Shown: positions 13,078 to 20,941 of the stretch, one piece after another | How positions within the stretch are numbered: the stretch's first letter is position 1 | Layout of the letters: each line of letters opens with the position of its first letter | DNA from: a virus | Direction: 5' to 3' (one strand) | DNA length: 30,131 nt | Virus record (IMG/VR): IMGVR_UViG_3300043446_002193 | Location: 1-30,131 of that record | Position numbers and translations under genes: made by a program | Notes under the pieces: generated by a model | Told to the model about the DNA's origin: nothing | Databases searched by the model: none | The model's input: only the letters and a program-made list of their open reading frames with translations

Positions 13078-13320
13078 CTATCGCTTGACCTCCGCGAAAT
13101 AATTCACGTTGCGGAGGCGAAGGTTCACCAATCGGCGCAAGGTGATTTTCTTGAGAAGCCCAGCTTCGACTCCTTTGGCGCAAACTTCCTCAGCAGTGCG
13201 TCGAGCTTTGTTCCATTCAACGGCCCATTCCTTTGACGTTTTAAACCCTGAAGGAATGTCGTCCTGTCGTTTTGTGCCGCTAGCTTTAAGGATGGCAGCA
13301 AGCAGGTCGTTTGGTTTCAT
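13078..13320 (-). CDS. Small basic hypothetical protein, 80 aa
   Basis: ATG 13320 is 6 bases after the phosphoesterase stop. The protein has a helical start (MKPNDLLAAILKASGTK) and a second part, GFKTSKEWAVEWNKARRTAEEV then GLLKKITLRRLV, with the feel of a winged-helix DNA-binding domain. That is a guess from pattern; no family is recognised. Confidence 0.68.
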   Translation of the reverse strand: MKPNDLLAAILKASGTKRQDDIPSGFKTSKEWAVEWNKARRTAEEVCAKGVEAGLLKKITLRRLVNLRLRNVNYFAEVKR

Positions 13321-13326
13321 GTGTTG

Positions 13327-14055
13327 TCAGCGAGGCAAAATCCACTCGCCAAATGCGTGATTGTGTTCGTGCAGCCAAAGCTGGCTCTGGTCTCCGCAAT
13401 AATATCCCCACACAAAACCCTGTGACCAAGCCAAAGTTGCCCGGCGAGTCTTGGCATAATCCAAGGCGGCGCGGCGTGTCAGGGTGCCGACGCAATAACC
13501 AGTCGGAGAATCTGCCCGCCTCCCCTTTGCGGTGCCAACCTTGTGAGTGTGCGCGAAAACTACGTTGCCATACATCTCGGCCATATCGCGGGGCGAGTTT
13601 TCGTTGTAAACCGTGCCGTGCGTGTAGGTGACTCCGCCAATCACACGTTGCTGAAACACCCCGCCGTAGGGGACAAGCTCCGCCCTAAGCGTTTTAGCCG
13701 TCGCCGTGATTTGTTTTATGATGTCGTAAGCCGAATGCGAAACGATTGCGTTCGGTGAGTTTTGGAGCCGCCACAATCTGTCCTCGTGGTTTCCGCAAAG
13801 AATCAAGTTCGGGCGCAACCGGGTCAGGAACTCAATGCCGCCGTCAACATCGGGCTGCGGAGCCTCTGATTGATTGGCAAGATTGGCCGACGCCATGAAG
13901 CATGACAAGTCGGTGAAATCCCCAAGATGAACACAAGTATCTGGCTTAAACGATTCGCGGAACTTAATGACCGCTTCAAGTGCTTTACGGTCAGCGTGGA
14001 TTCCGTGAGAGCAACCCACGGCGAAGACTTTTTTCCATCCCTTTGAAATGTTCAT
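13327..14055 (-). CDS. Calcineurin-like metallophosphoesterase
   Basis: 242 residues. The binuclear-metal motifs are visible in order: GCSH at 14-17 where DxH is usual, HLGDFTDL (GDxxD at 45-49), LCGNHED (88-92), THG (H146) and FAHTHK (H169, H171). The first motif has Cys in place of the usual Asp, so metal affinity may differ. Phage enzymes of this group act on phosphomonoesters, phosphodiesters or nucleic acids; the substrate cannot be read here. It lies 33 bases after the lysis-type block. Confidence 0.82.
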   Translation of the reverse strand: MNISKGWKKVFAVGCSHGIHADRKALEAVIKFRESFKPDTCVHLGDFTDLSCFMASANLANQSEAPQPDVDGGIEFLTRLRPNLILCGNHEDRLWRLQNSPNAIVSHSAYDIIKQITATAKTLRAELVPYGGVFQQRVIGGVTYTHGTVYNENSPRDMAEMYGNVVFAHTHKVGTAKGRRADSPTGYCVGTLTRRAALDYAKTRRATLAWSQGFVWGYYCGDQSQLWLHEHNHAFGEWILPR

Positions 14056-14088
14056 TTGGCGGCTGGGGGGATGGGAAGGTTTAGCCGC

Positions 14089-14592
14089 TTAGATGAAGTG
14101 TTCGTGCAACTGCACGCCAAGACCAGCAGCGTCAAGCAGGTCAGTAGTTTGGTAGTTCGCATAATCAAGCTGAGGCTCTACAAATGCTGGAAACCAATCT
14201 ACCCCATTTGAGGTGAGTGCGGCAATAGCGCATCGATGCCACCCATCCGACACGCAATTCAAAGGCTCGCCCGTGATTCTGACCGTCGCGTCAAGCACGC
14301 CGGGCGCAACGTCCTCGTCAACGTATCGGATGCGCGTTGATAGCGTAAGCTCCGCAATAAATCGCTTGGTGATTTCATCGCAGATTCCCCGGCGTGCATT
14401 GTTCGCCATAGGTCTGGCCGGGATTGCGCTATTGAGTTCGCGTTTAACTTCGCACCAGATAGGCCAGAAATCCTCTTGCAACCAGTTGGCGTCAAAAACG
14501 TGAACGTAAGGAGCGGGCGCGATGTCCTGAGCTTTCGCGTCGGGAAATATCTGCGCGACGCGCATTTGAAGCTCAAGGAATGGGATTTTCAT
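14089..14592 (-). CDS. Unknown protein; possible papain-like cysteine peptidase
   Basis: 167 residues, coupled to the TM/coiled-coil gene by an ATGA overlap. No family is recognised with confidence. The sequence layout ANNARRGICDEITKRF (C71), DGWHRCAIAAL (H119), FPAFVEPQLDY (E139) recalls papain-like proteins with a Cys in a helix, a His on a strand and an EPQ strand. If right, it could be the missing cell-wall hydrolase of the lysis cassette. Cys, His and acid are visible; catalysis is inference. Confidence 0.6.
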   Translation of the reverse strand: MKIPFLELQMRVAQIFPDAKAQDIAPAPYVHVFDANWLQEDFWPIWCEVKRELNSAIPARPMANNARRGICDEITKRFIAELTLSTRIRYVDEDVAPGVLDATVRITGEPLNCVSDGWHRCAIAALTSNGVDWFPAFVEPQLDYANYQTTDLLDAAGLGVQLHEHFI

Positions 14593-14813
14593 TTGCGGCG
14601 GAGTTCGTCTTGAACCTGCTTCAATCGCTCTTCAATTCGGACAAGCAATTCGCGGTCAGTTGCGGACTTGGATTCCATCGCAGCCTGACGTTTCTCCACG
14701 GCTTCCATGCGTTGCGGCAGGATTAACCAAGTCGAAGCAACCGAGGCGCAAACGCCCAGCACTCCGCTCCAAAAGACGACGCCCTTGCCTACTCTTTGTA
14801 TTTGCTCGCTCAT
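14589..14813 (-). CDS. TM plus coiled-coil lysis-type protein (i-spanin- or holin-like)
   Basis: 74 residues from ATG 14813, ATGA-coupled to the lipoprotein gene. Residues about 10-33 form one membrane segment (GVVFWSGVLGVCASVASTWLIL), followed by a charged heptad-like coil to the C-terminus (EAVEKRQAAMES then ELLVRIEERLKQVQDELRRK). An N-terminal anchor with a coiled coil, next to a lipoprotein, recalls the Rz/Rz1 arrangement, though 74 residues is short for an i-spanin. A small holin is the alternative. Confidence 0.6.
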   Translation of the reverse strand: MSEQIQRVGKGVVFWSGVLGVCASVASTWLILPQRMEAVEKRQAAMESKSATDRELLVRIEERLKQVQDELRRK

Positions 14814-15430
14814 TGCCAATGCGCCGCAGTTTTGATGGCCGAGAGCTTCGCGGCAAACGCTTCCTCGGCTGCTAAATCCCATTCCGCATTCTGTTTTGCG
14901 GCATCTCGTGCCTTGTTGACCATGACATAAACTTCGCGGGCAAGGTCAACAAACACGGGGACAAGCGCGACCCATGAGCCGGTTGAAACCGTGCGGCTAG
15001 ACTCGGCTTCGGCAATCAAGTTGTCCGTCGCGCTGCCCGTCCCGCTTGCTGTCGCTTTCGGAATCCACACGCGCACTTCGCCAACCAAGGCGTCAACGGC
15101 AGCCAGAGCCGTCATCAGGTCTGCTTCGTTCTTAGCGTTGCGGTTGACCTTATAGGCTATGCGGAGACGGTTGGCAGATTCAAACGCGCCCACGGCCTTG
15201 CTACGCACGCGGGAGGCTATGTCTTGCACTTCTTTCGGCACGTCTGCCCGGCGGCGATACTCGAAAGAAAGGAACGAATCAACGGCAGCAAGCGCAACGG
15301 TCAAAGTCTGCTCCGTTCGGACTAGGGGCAACTGGCTATTGGGTTGGACCGTCGCGCAGCCTGCCAAAACTAATGAAAGGATAACGGCAAATCCTTTGAT
15401 AGCGTCACGGCTTGTTAATGTTTGCTTCAT
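14810..15430 (-). CDS. Lipoprotein, candidate outer-membrane lysis factor
   Basis: 206 residues from ATG 15430. The N-terminus has a signal peptide with a canonical lipobox, LAGC (C25), after FAVILSLV. The mature chain is largely helical (RTEQTLTVALAAVDSFLSFEY, EVQDIASRVRSKAVGAFESANR). It lies between a holin-like gene and a TM/coiled-coil gene, which suggests an outer-membrane role at lysis. It is much longer than Rz1 o-spanins, so another periplasmic function is possible. Confidence 0.68.
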   Translation of the reverse strand: MKQTLTSRDAIKGFAVILSLVLAGCATVQPNSQLPLVRTEQTLTVALAAVDSFLSFEYRRRADVPKEVQDIASRVRSKAVGAFESANRLRIAYKVNRNAKNEADLMTALAAVDALVGEVRVWIPKATASGTGSATDNLIAEAESSRTVSTGSWVALVPVFVDLAREVYVMVNKARDAAKQNAEWDLAAEEAFAAKLSAIKTAAHWQ

Positions 15431-15647
15431 TGTCGTTTTCACGTTTTGAAATTGATTGGTCAACGTAGGCGCGGAGTGCGGTTGCCCCGCCAATGAGCGC
15501 ACCAATGCCCGTGCGGAACCATTCTAGCGAAGTCCAGTCGCCCCAATGCTCCAGAGCTTCGGTTTGAACAAGGAATGCGCTGCCGGTTGCAATCCCCATG
15601 TAAAGCCAAGCGCGAAGGTCAAACAGGATTTTGGCTTTGTCGGTCAT
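15405..15647 (-). CDS. Holin-like small membrane protein, 80 aa
   Basis: A basic start (MTDKAKILFDLRAW) is followed by two membrane-prone segments, LYMGIATGSAFLVQ and FRTGIGALIGGATALRAY, and a hydrophilic charged tail (SKRENDNEANINKP). Size, hairpin layout and tail fit class II holins. The start is ATGA-coupled, and the end overlaps the lipoprotein gene by 26 bases. Confidence 0.62.
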   Translation of the reverse strand: MTDKAKILFDLRAWLYMGIATGSAFLVQTEALEHWGDWTSLEWFRTGIGALIGGATALRAYVDQSISKRENDNEANINKP

Positions 15648-15949
15648 ACGATTGATTTAACAATACGCTTCAACCCAAGCTCAGCAAGGACTGTGTCTGG
15701 ATAACCCGGCTGCGAGCCAACATCATATTTGCGCCACACAATTTCTTTGTCTGGATTTTCCGCAATTAAAGCCGCAACGGCAACGTCATTTGCTTCACTC
15801 AGCTTGACCGCGCACCATCCATGCGTAGCAGGTTCTTGTCCGTTGGCTGACAAAGCCAAAACAAGCGCGGAGCCGCCGTTGCCAAGCGCACTCGCTTGGT
15901 CATCAAACCAAGTTTTGCTAATTGCTGAGACTATAAACAATGAGTGCAT
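15644..15949 (-). CDS. Hypothetical protein, 101 aa
   Basis: ATG 15949 overlaps the LamG lipoprotein stop as TGATG. The protein is a small alpha/beta chain (MHSLFIVSAISKTWF; ANDVAVAALIAENPDKEIVWRKYD) with no clear signal peptide. It lies between tail and lysis genes. No family is recognised. Confidence 0.68.
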   Translation of the reverse strand: MHSLFIVSAISKTWFDDQASALGNGGSALVLALSANGQEPATHGWCAVKLSEANDVAVAALIAENPDKEIVWRKYDVGSQPGYPDTVLAELGLKRIVKSIV

Positions 15950-16740
15950 CAATAACCAGCGTTGTAGAGATTAAGCACGTCGTCTGCTGTTAGCTCGGTT
16001 GTGTAAATCAAAATCTTGCGAACATCACCATTAAAATAAAGCCCCCCGCCGGGCGTGTCCCCGTCCGCGTATGTGCCGATAAACGTTTTAAAATTAACAT
16101 CGACGTCTCCGACGTTGTTGGAATTGGTAGCCACCAGCACTCCGTCCAAATACAGCTTCATGGACGTGTTAACGCGGGTTAAAACTGCGGTGTGCCAATT
16201 GGTGTCGCTATCAGAACCTTGCACTACGGTCTGGTTATTCAACAGTGTTCCTGTTGTGAAGCCAATCCGCCGCAAACCGTTTCCGCTTGCAGATGCATTG
16301 CTTACGTAGGCTGAAAACTGCTTGCTCCCACCAGAGCCTCGCATTGTCAAAACTCCACCGAGTTGTGATGTTGAAAACTTAATTTGGAATACGTAGGAGC
16401 GACCAGACGAATTAATTGCTCCGATGGCCGGGATTTCCATGTAATCATCAACGCCGTCAAGCGTGATATACTGGCCCGAGGTGTAGGCTGGCTGCTTGCT
16501 CCCGGTTGATTGCGTTGCGTGGTTTCCGTTTCCGCTTAGGTCGTTTATTTGTGACGCCCCGGTTGAAACCGTTACGCTTGTTGAATCAGTAACGTCAAGC
16601 CACACCTTAAGGCCGGATATGCTAGACGGCAAAAATGCCGACCTTGCGGGTAGTCTAAATCCAACCGGCCCGGCTTGCGGCGATTGAATCGCGCAACAAG
16701 CCAGCAACGCACAGGCAATGATTAAAAAAGCGATCCTCAT
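15949..16740 (-). CDS. LamG/concanavalin A-like lectin lipoprotein
   Basis: 263 residues. The N-terminus MRIAFLIIACALLACC is a lipoprotein signal peptide with lipobox LLAC (C15). The rest is a jelly-roll lectin domain of the LamG type: GLKVWLDVTDS, INDLSGNGNHATQ, YITLDGVDDYMEIP, TNWHTAVLTRVN, MKLYLDGVLVATN and a final strand DVRKILIYTTELTADDVLNLY. Such domains bind glycans. A lipid anchor would place it on the host cell surface, which suggests receptor masking or adhesion, but a role in the virion tail is not excluded. It is ATGA-coupled to another secreted protein. Confidence 0.78.
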   Translation of the reverse strand: MRIAFLIIACALLACCAIQSPQAGPVGFRLPARSAFLPSSISGLKVWLDVTDSTSVTVSTGASQINDLSGNGNHATQSTGSKQPAYTSGQYITLDGVDDYMEIPAIGAINSSGRSYVFQIKFSTSQLGGVLTMRGSGGSKQFSAYVSNASASGNGLRRIGFTTGTLLNNQTVVQGSDSDTNWHTAVLTRVNTSMKLYLDGVLVATNSNNVGDVDVNFKTFIGTYADGDTPGGGLYFNGDVRKILIYTTELTADDVLNLYNAGY

Positions 16741-17273
16741 TGGAACTTCGCGTTATGAACCGTAAAAACATTTGTCCCGTAAGGGCAGGCAATGCACGAA
16801 AGCACGTCGTAAGCGTTCGCGTTTGTCGTAATGCTTGGTTGCGTGCCGTTTGGGAACTTCCAATAGTTTGTATTGAACGTGACCGCTCTTGTTCCTGTGC
16901 CGTCTTGCTGCAAAATCACAGTGAAAGACGCTCCAGCAACCAAGCTGCTAGGCTGCGCAAAGTATGCCGTGTTAGTCAGGCTGACGAAGTGAAGCGACTT
17001 GCTCGCGTCAACAGTCAGGTTTGTGCCGCTGGAATAAGAGAGCGTTTGTTGTGCGCTGCCATAGCCCGCGCCCGAAAAGACGCTGGACGAGTTTGTAACC
17101 GTGGCCGCAGCAGTGACGCGGAATGTGCCGACGGCGACGACGTTTGAATTGAGGAAAAAAACATTTGTCACGCCGCCGGGAAACGTGCGATTCGTGCTGT
17201 CCGTCAACACCGGATAAGTCGTCGCCGCCGATAGCGTCAGGCAGCTAAGTAAAAATGCGAGAAAGGTTTTCAT
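16737..17273 (-). CDS. Secreted beta-rich protein with Sec signal peptide, 178 aa
   Basis: From ATG 17273 (ATGA overlap) the N-terminus MKTFLAFLLSCLTLSA is a cleavable Sec signal peptide with likely cleavage after LSA. The mature part is Thr/Ser/Asn-rich beta structure (VFFLNSNVVAVGTFRVTAAATVTNSS), as in fibre or adhesin tips. Its position after the tail-fibre-like gene and before the LamG lipoprotein links it to host-surface recognition. Confidence 0.72.
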   Translation of the reverse strand: MKTFLAFLLSCLTLSAATTYPVLTDSTNRTFPGGVTNVFFLNSNVVAVGTFRVTAAATVTNSSSVFSGAGYGSAQQTLSYSSGTNLTVDASKSLHFVSLTNTAYFAQPSSLVAGASFTVILQQDGTGTRAVTFNTNYWKFPNGTQPSITTNANAYDVLSCIACPYGTNVFTVHNAKFQ

Positions 17274-18565
17274 TCTGCAACTGCGGTTTTGTAAAGATGA
17301 GCCTTCCAAGAGATAGTTTTCGAGGTTGCGCCAGTGACTTTGATTAGGATTGCGCCGTTCGTGGTGTCCGCCTGCACGTCCACGCTCCAAGCTGTCGCGC
17401 CAATCTGGTTCATTTGCAGAGCGTCAATTGCCGTGCTGGATGCAAGCGCATTTCGGTGAATCAGTCCCTTGAACTCAAAGCCATCATTCTCGCCGTCAGC
17501 GTCCGTTCGCCGGGCCGTGACAATGCCGTAAAAGGCAACCGTGGAGTTGGCGTCAAGCGTGCCGTTGCCCGTGGTATATGTAAGCGTTGTCTGCGTGGAG
17601 TTGCTAGTTGTCGCGCTAGCCTCTGCCCGCGTTTCTGCTGCTGTCAAGTAGGACGGCAGCGGAGTCGGAATGGTTGCTTCCTCATCAACCACCTCATGCC
17701 GCACGATGCAATCAACCTGTCCGACGGTTCGGATGTTATTGGAGCCGTCAACAAGCTGCAATTCAAGCGTCAGAGGCACACTGCCCGCGCCGTCCAATGC
17801 CTCAAGCAAGCCGCGAGTGTTAAGGTCAAGCCGCGCATTCCATCCGTTGCTGATTTGGCTCCAAGTCGTTTGGAGTGCGTAGGGTTGCTGCGAAAGCCGA
17901 ATGAGTTGCTGTTCCGTAACGGTTGATGTGCCTGCGCGAATAGTCGAAACGACAACGGACGACGCGGGCGTAAGGCCAGAGCCGCCGCCAATCAGCGCGG
18001 ACTTGTTCCCGGTTGTAGTCCACTCCACCTTCCAGACGGGGGAGTCACCGCTCTTTGTGACGGTGACTGCCCCCGTCGTGATTGCTTCCGTAGCCTCTAA
18101 AGCCGCAAGCAAGGTGGCAGCCGACGCTGAATAGGCAACGTCCGTTGTGATTTCAACTAGCGTTGAACCGTTCGCCCAGCTAGTCGGGGTGCCATTGTTT
18201 TTCGTGAAAATCTCGCCCGTCTCATTGGTTGTCGCGCCGACGTTCGTGAAGTCGTCCCCGGCTTGGTAGTCTTGGATGTAATACCGTGAACCGTTGTGGA
18301 GCGTCCCCGACGTTGCCGACGAAACACCTAACCAAAACGTGCCGCCGGTAGGAGCCGCGCCGGGCGTGCCGATAGCAAGCCAAGGGGTAACAGTCGCGCT
18401 GCCGCTGTCGCTGTCATAGCCACCGTCCCCCGAGGTCACAAATAAATTAACCTCGGGATTGTCCCCAAGAACAAAAACAGGTTTTTGCGCCGCCGTCTGC
18501 CTCAAAGCGTCGCGGACAAGCGCACTCGCCGGGTCGCTAGCCGCTGCGTTGAAGTAGAGATTCAT
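17270..18565 (-). CDS. Tail fibre or baseplate receptor-binding protein, 431 aa
   Basis: A 431-residue beta-rich structural protein. It opens MNLYFNAAASDPASALVRDALRQ, continues with a Gly/Thr/Ser-rich repeat-like region (about 40-220), then QLIRLSQQPYALQTTWSQ, and a C-terminal domain (about 290-431) rich in short strands. Composition and place after tail genes fit a fibre or distal tail protein that touches the host surface. No catalytic motif is seen. Confidence 0.68.
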   Translation of the reverse strand: MNLYFNAAASDPASALVRDALRQTAAQKPVFVLGDNPEVNLFVTSGDGGYDSDSGSATVTPWLAIGTPGAAPTGGTFWLGVSSATSGTLHNGSRYYIQDYQAGDDFTNVGATTNETGEIFTKNNGTPTSWANGSTLVEITTDVAYSASAATLLAALEATEAITTGAVTVTKSGDSPVWKVEWTTTGNKSALIGGGSGLTPASSVVVSTIRAGTSTVTEQQLIRLSQQPYALQTTWSQISNGWNARLDLNTRGLLEALDGAGSVPLTLELQLVDGSNNIRTVGQVDCIVRHEVVDEEATIPTPLPSYLTAAETRAEASATTSNSTQTTLTYTTGNGTLDANSTVAFYGIVTARRTDADGENDGFEFKGLIHRNALASSTAIDALQMNQIGATAWSVDVQADTTNGAILIKVTGATSKTISWKAHLYKTAVAE

Positions 18566-18601
18566 TTGCGCTGCTCACGTTGTCATTACTTGCCCTTATA
18601 G

Positions 18602-18895
18602 TCAAGCATTAGGCGGGACAAGATAGCCGGGGACATACATGGTTGACGGGGTGCCGTCATCGCAGGCGGGCAATTCAATCAGGGTAACGCCCGCCGTCGG
18701 GTCTGGTTGATTCTCCGCGCCCAATCCGGTAAGCGCAGGTTGCTGCAATCGTAAAACCCAAGGCTCGCCCTTGATAAGCTCAAATGGCGGCTCCGCCCGC
18801 GAATCCCAAAGAGCGTTGACAGCCTGAGCAACGGCGTTCCAATGCCGCGCAGACACCATTTCGCCAGCCTTAAACGGTTCAATCTTGGCTACCAT
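18602..18895 (-). CDS. Small tail-module protein, 97 aa, paralogue of 20642-20941
   Basis: Starts at ATG 18895 and overlaps the preceding stop by 7 bases. The segment MVSARHWNAVAQAVNALWDSRAEPPF aligns with MLSAEWANHLARKINAILEMRAELPV in the 99-residue protein, with the same spacing to a following K-x(4)-L motif and a C-terminal LVP. The role is unknown; location suggests a tail adaptor or chaperone for the adjacent fibre-like protein. Confidence 0.7.
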   Translation of the reverse strand: MVAKIEPFKAGEMVSARHWNAVAQAVNALWDSRAEPPFELIKGEPWVLRLQQPALTGLGAENQPDPTAGVTLIELPACDDGTPSTMYVPGYLVPPNA

Positions 18896-19137
18896 TTTTT
18901 GAGAGGGCAAACCGACGTTGCTAAATGTAGCTTCGCGGCAAGGCATTTGCACTTGTCGCACCTGTCCGGCTCGCGTCGCCAATATTCGCAGGCTTCGCAA
19001 GTGTCGCGGCGAACCTTGACCGTCACGCGGTCAGCCAGTGGCGCACCGGCAACAATCCACTTTGCCCCCTCTTTGATTGCTTGCGGGGCTTGTTTCATGT
19101 GGAGCATTAGGTGTTCAATTGTGCTAATGAATATCAT
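18889..19137 (-). CDS. Cysteine-rich zinc-knuckle protein, 82 aa
   Basis: ATG 19137 overlaps the previous stop (ATGA). The C-terminal half has C-E-A-C, then C-D-K-C-K-C and a final C-P-L-K-K-W, a pattern seen in small phage proteins with a zinc knuckle in tail or packaging modules. The N-terminal half is a helix (STIEHLMLHMKQAPQAIKEG). Confidence 0.68.
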   Translation of the reverse strand: MIFISTIEHLMLHMKQAPQAIKEGAKWIVAGAPLADRVTVKVRRDTCEACEYWRREPDRCDKCKCLAAKLHLATSVCPLKKW

Positions 19138-20645
19138 GGACAAGCAGAGAGACCGGGGTGACAAACAAAAGCCGGAAGCGGGCAGTTATGGGGCGCAACG
19201 CAATAAACATACTCAGCTCGCCCCTCGTTTGCGGCTGGCTGAATTTCGTAAATTGAATCAGTGATGTCAACGCACCCGCTTACGCTATACGGAGCGTGGG
19301 TTCCGGTTTCGCTGTCGTATTCGTATTGCGTAATGTTTATCCCTATTCGTTGTGGTTCAGGGTTGCCGGAATAGCTTCCGCGAGCGTCCAAGGTTAATGT
19401 CTCATATACCGCCAAGCCGGAAATGTGAGGGTTACTTGTGCCGTAAGACCTTACGCCAGCAGAGAAAGTATATTCGTATGGCGGGGCAGAACCTGCACTC
19501 CCCCACCCTGAAATTGTGGTTACTTCATCCCAAGGCGCAACCGCGTTTGTTTCGTATTCTGGTGTGTCGTTATACACAAATGACGCAAGCCCATAGGTTT
19601 CATCTGGGCTAGCCGATTGCGCCGCCGCATGATTTATCTGAGCTTGGTCTTGTGGACCGGTGTATTCGTTTGTGTAGGTTTGGATAAAGTCCCAAAGCAA
19701 AATAGAGTTTCTTCGCAGTTCGTATGTGTCTGTTCTTTCTATCAAATCGCCGCCATACGTGCCAAGTAATTGAAGAAATGTTTGGTCCGAGTATGCAGTT
19801 GCCACCTTTCTTCTTTCCACAAGATACAAGCAATTGTCGTCAAAATCGCTTTCCGTTCTGTGGAATTCGTCTCCGTCGGTGATTTTGATTACCTGAGTCA
19901 GATTTTTGTAATGGCTTTGCCCCAAGAATCCGGCACCAAAACTTGGCGGGGCGCAATAGCCTCCGTGACCATATGATTGAATCTCCCATCTCGGCCCGGG
20001 GCTTCCGTTTGGAAGAGTATGCGTGCAAAACACAACGCCACGCGCTGAGTTTCCAGCCACTACGCACCCGCCAGTTGCGCTCACGTCCTCAAAGTAAAGC
20101 GTCGCAACCTCAACTCCACCCGGTTGGTCGCGGCATCCCCAAAATATCGGCGGGCCGGGACAGGTGGTAGTTAAGGCGACCGGAATCGGAGTGTCGTCTC
20201 CGTCTGCAAAAGTAAAAGGCACGTCTGCCGTGCCAGTAATCATGTGCGCGGAACACTCACATGATGGCAAAAGGATTTTGACCGTGCCCGACACGCTGCC
20301 GTTTAGAAACCAACTTGGCGTTCCGACGGAAGTCATAACGCCGGATTGATTCTGCCAAAACGCCCGCGCCGTGCTGTCGAAGTAATATTGGTTCTCTGGA
20401 ATAACGTCAGTGGCAGGGTGTCCCTCGTTTGTTTCGTAGGTTGTCGGGTCTCCCTCATAAAGAAAGCAACTCGGGTAGCGCATGACGTAAAAACCGATGT
20501 CGTCCCCTTCGTTCGCGCTGCCAACAATCTCGCCGGGCCTAGCTGGCGGGCCTGACGGCGAACTGCTAAAGGCAATGCGGTCACAAACGACGCTGCCGCC
20601 ATCGTCGCAACCCGCGCACCCGTTGCAATCTCCTAGCGTTATCAT
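19134..20645 (-). CDS. Large cysteine-rich putative tail protein, 503 aa
   Basis: ATG 20645 (ATGA overlap) opens MITLGDCNGCAGCDDGG, a cysteine-dense start. Further cysteines lie through the chain (SCECSAHM, TTCPGPP) and at the end (CVAPHNCPLPAFVCHPGLSACP). The protein is Gly/Thr/Tyr-rich and beta-like, as in distal tail or fibre proteins. The unusual cysteine load suggests disulfides or metal sites. No family is recognised; the tail role comes from context. Confidence 0.62.
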   Translation of the reverse strand: MITLGDCNGCAGCDDGGSVVCDRIAFSSSPSGPPARPGEIVGSANEGDDIGFYVMRYPSCFLYEGDPTTYETNEGHPATDVIPENQYYFDSTARAFWQNQSGVMTSVGTPSWFLNGSVSGTVKILLPSCECSAHMITGTADVPFTFADGDDTPIPVALTTTCPGPPIFWGCRDQPGGVEVATLYFEDVSATGGCVVAGNSARGVVFCTHTLPNGSPGPRWEIQSYGHGGYCAPPSFGAGFLGQSHYKNLTQVIKITDGDEFHRTESDFDDNCLYLVERRKVATAYSDQTFLQLLGTYGGDLIERTDTYELRRNSILLWDFIQTYTNEYTGPQDQAQINHAAAQSASPDETYGLASFVYNDTPEYETNAVAPWDEVTTISGWGSAGSAPPYEYTFSAGVRSYGTSNPHISGLAVYETLTLDARGSYSGNPEPQRIGINITQYEYDSETGTHAPYSVSGCVDITDSIYEIQPAANEGRAEYVYCVAPHNCPLPAFVCHPGLSACP

Positions 20646-20941
20646 ACAGGCACAAGCGCACCAAATACCCAAAGCGTGCGGACTTCGCCGTCAATGCACA
20701 CGCTTGTTTCAACCCACTGAGGAATTGCCCCCGCTGGCGTTGCGTAACCCTCTGCCGCGCTAAATAGGAAGCCGGAATCTGACTTGGTAACTTTCACGGG
20801 AAGCTCTGCCCGCATTTCAAGGATGGCGTTGATTTTCCGCGCCAAGTGGTTCGCCCATTCTGCCGATAGCATCCAAGCCGGGTCACCTTCGTTGACCAAA
20901 GGCAAAGGTGCGGAAATGTCGTCTGGTGGACGTTGAATCAT
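20642..20941 (-). CDS. Small tail-module protein, 99 aa, paralogue of 18602-18895
   Basis: ATG 20941 is ATGA-coupled to the upstream gene. The core WMLSAEWANHLARKINAILE and RAELPVKV mirror the 97-residue protein downstream. Each precedes a large beta-rich protein, so the pair may be dedicated partners of those proteins. No known family is assigned. Confidence 0.7.
   Translation of the reverse strand: MIQRPPDDISAPLPLVNEGDPAWMLSAEWANHLARKINAILEMRAELPVKVTKSDSGFLFSAAEGYATPAGAIPQWVETSVCIDGEVRTLWVFGALVPV

Noticed and set aside
18566-18601. TATAAG upstream of the 431-residue gene as a promoter
   Set aside because: No convincing -35 at the right distance and the gene lies in a continuous late operon.
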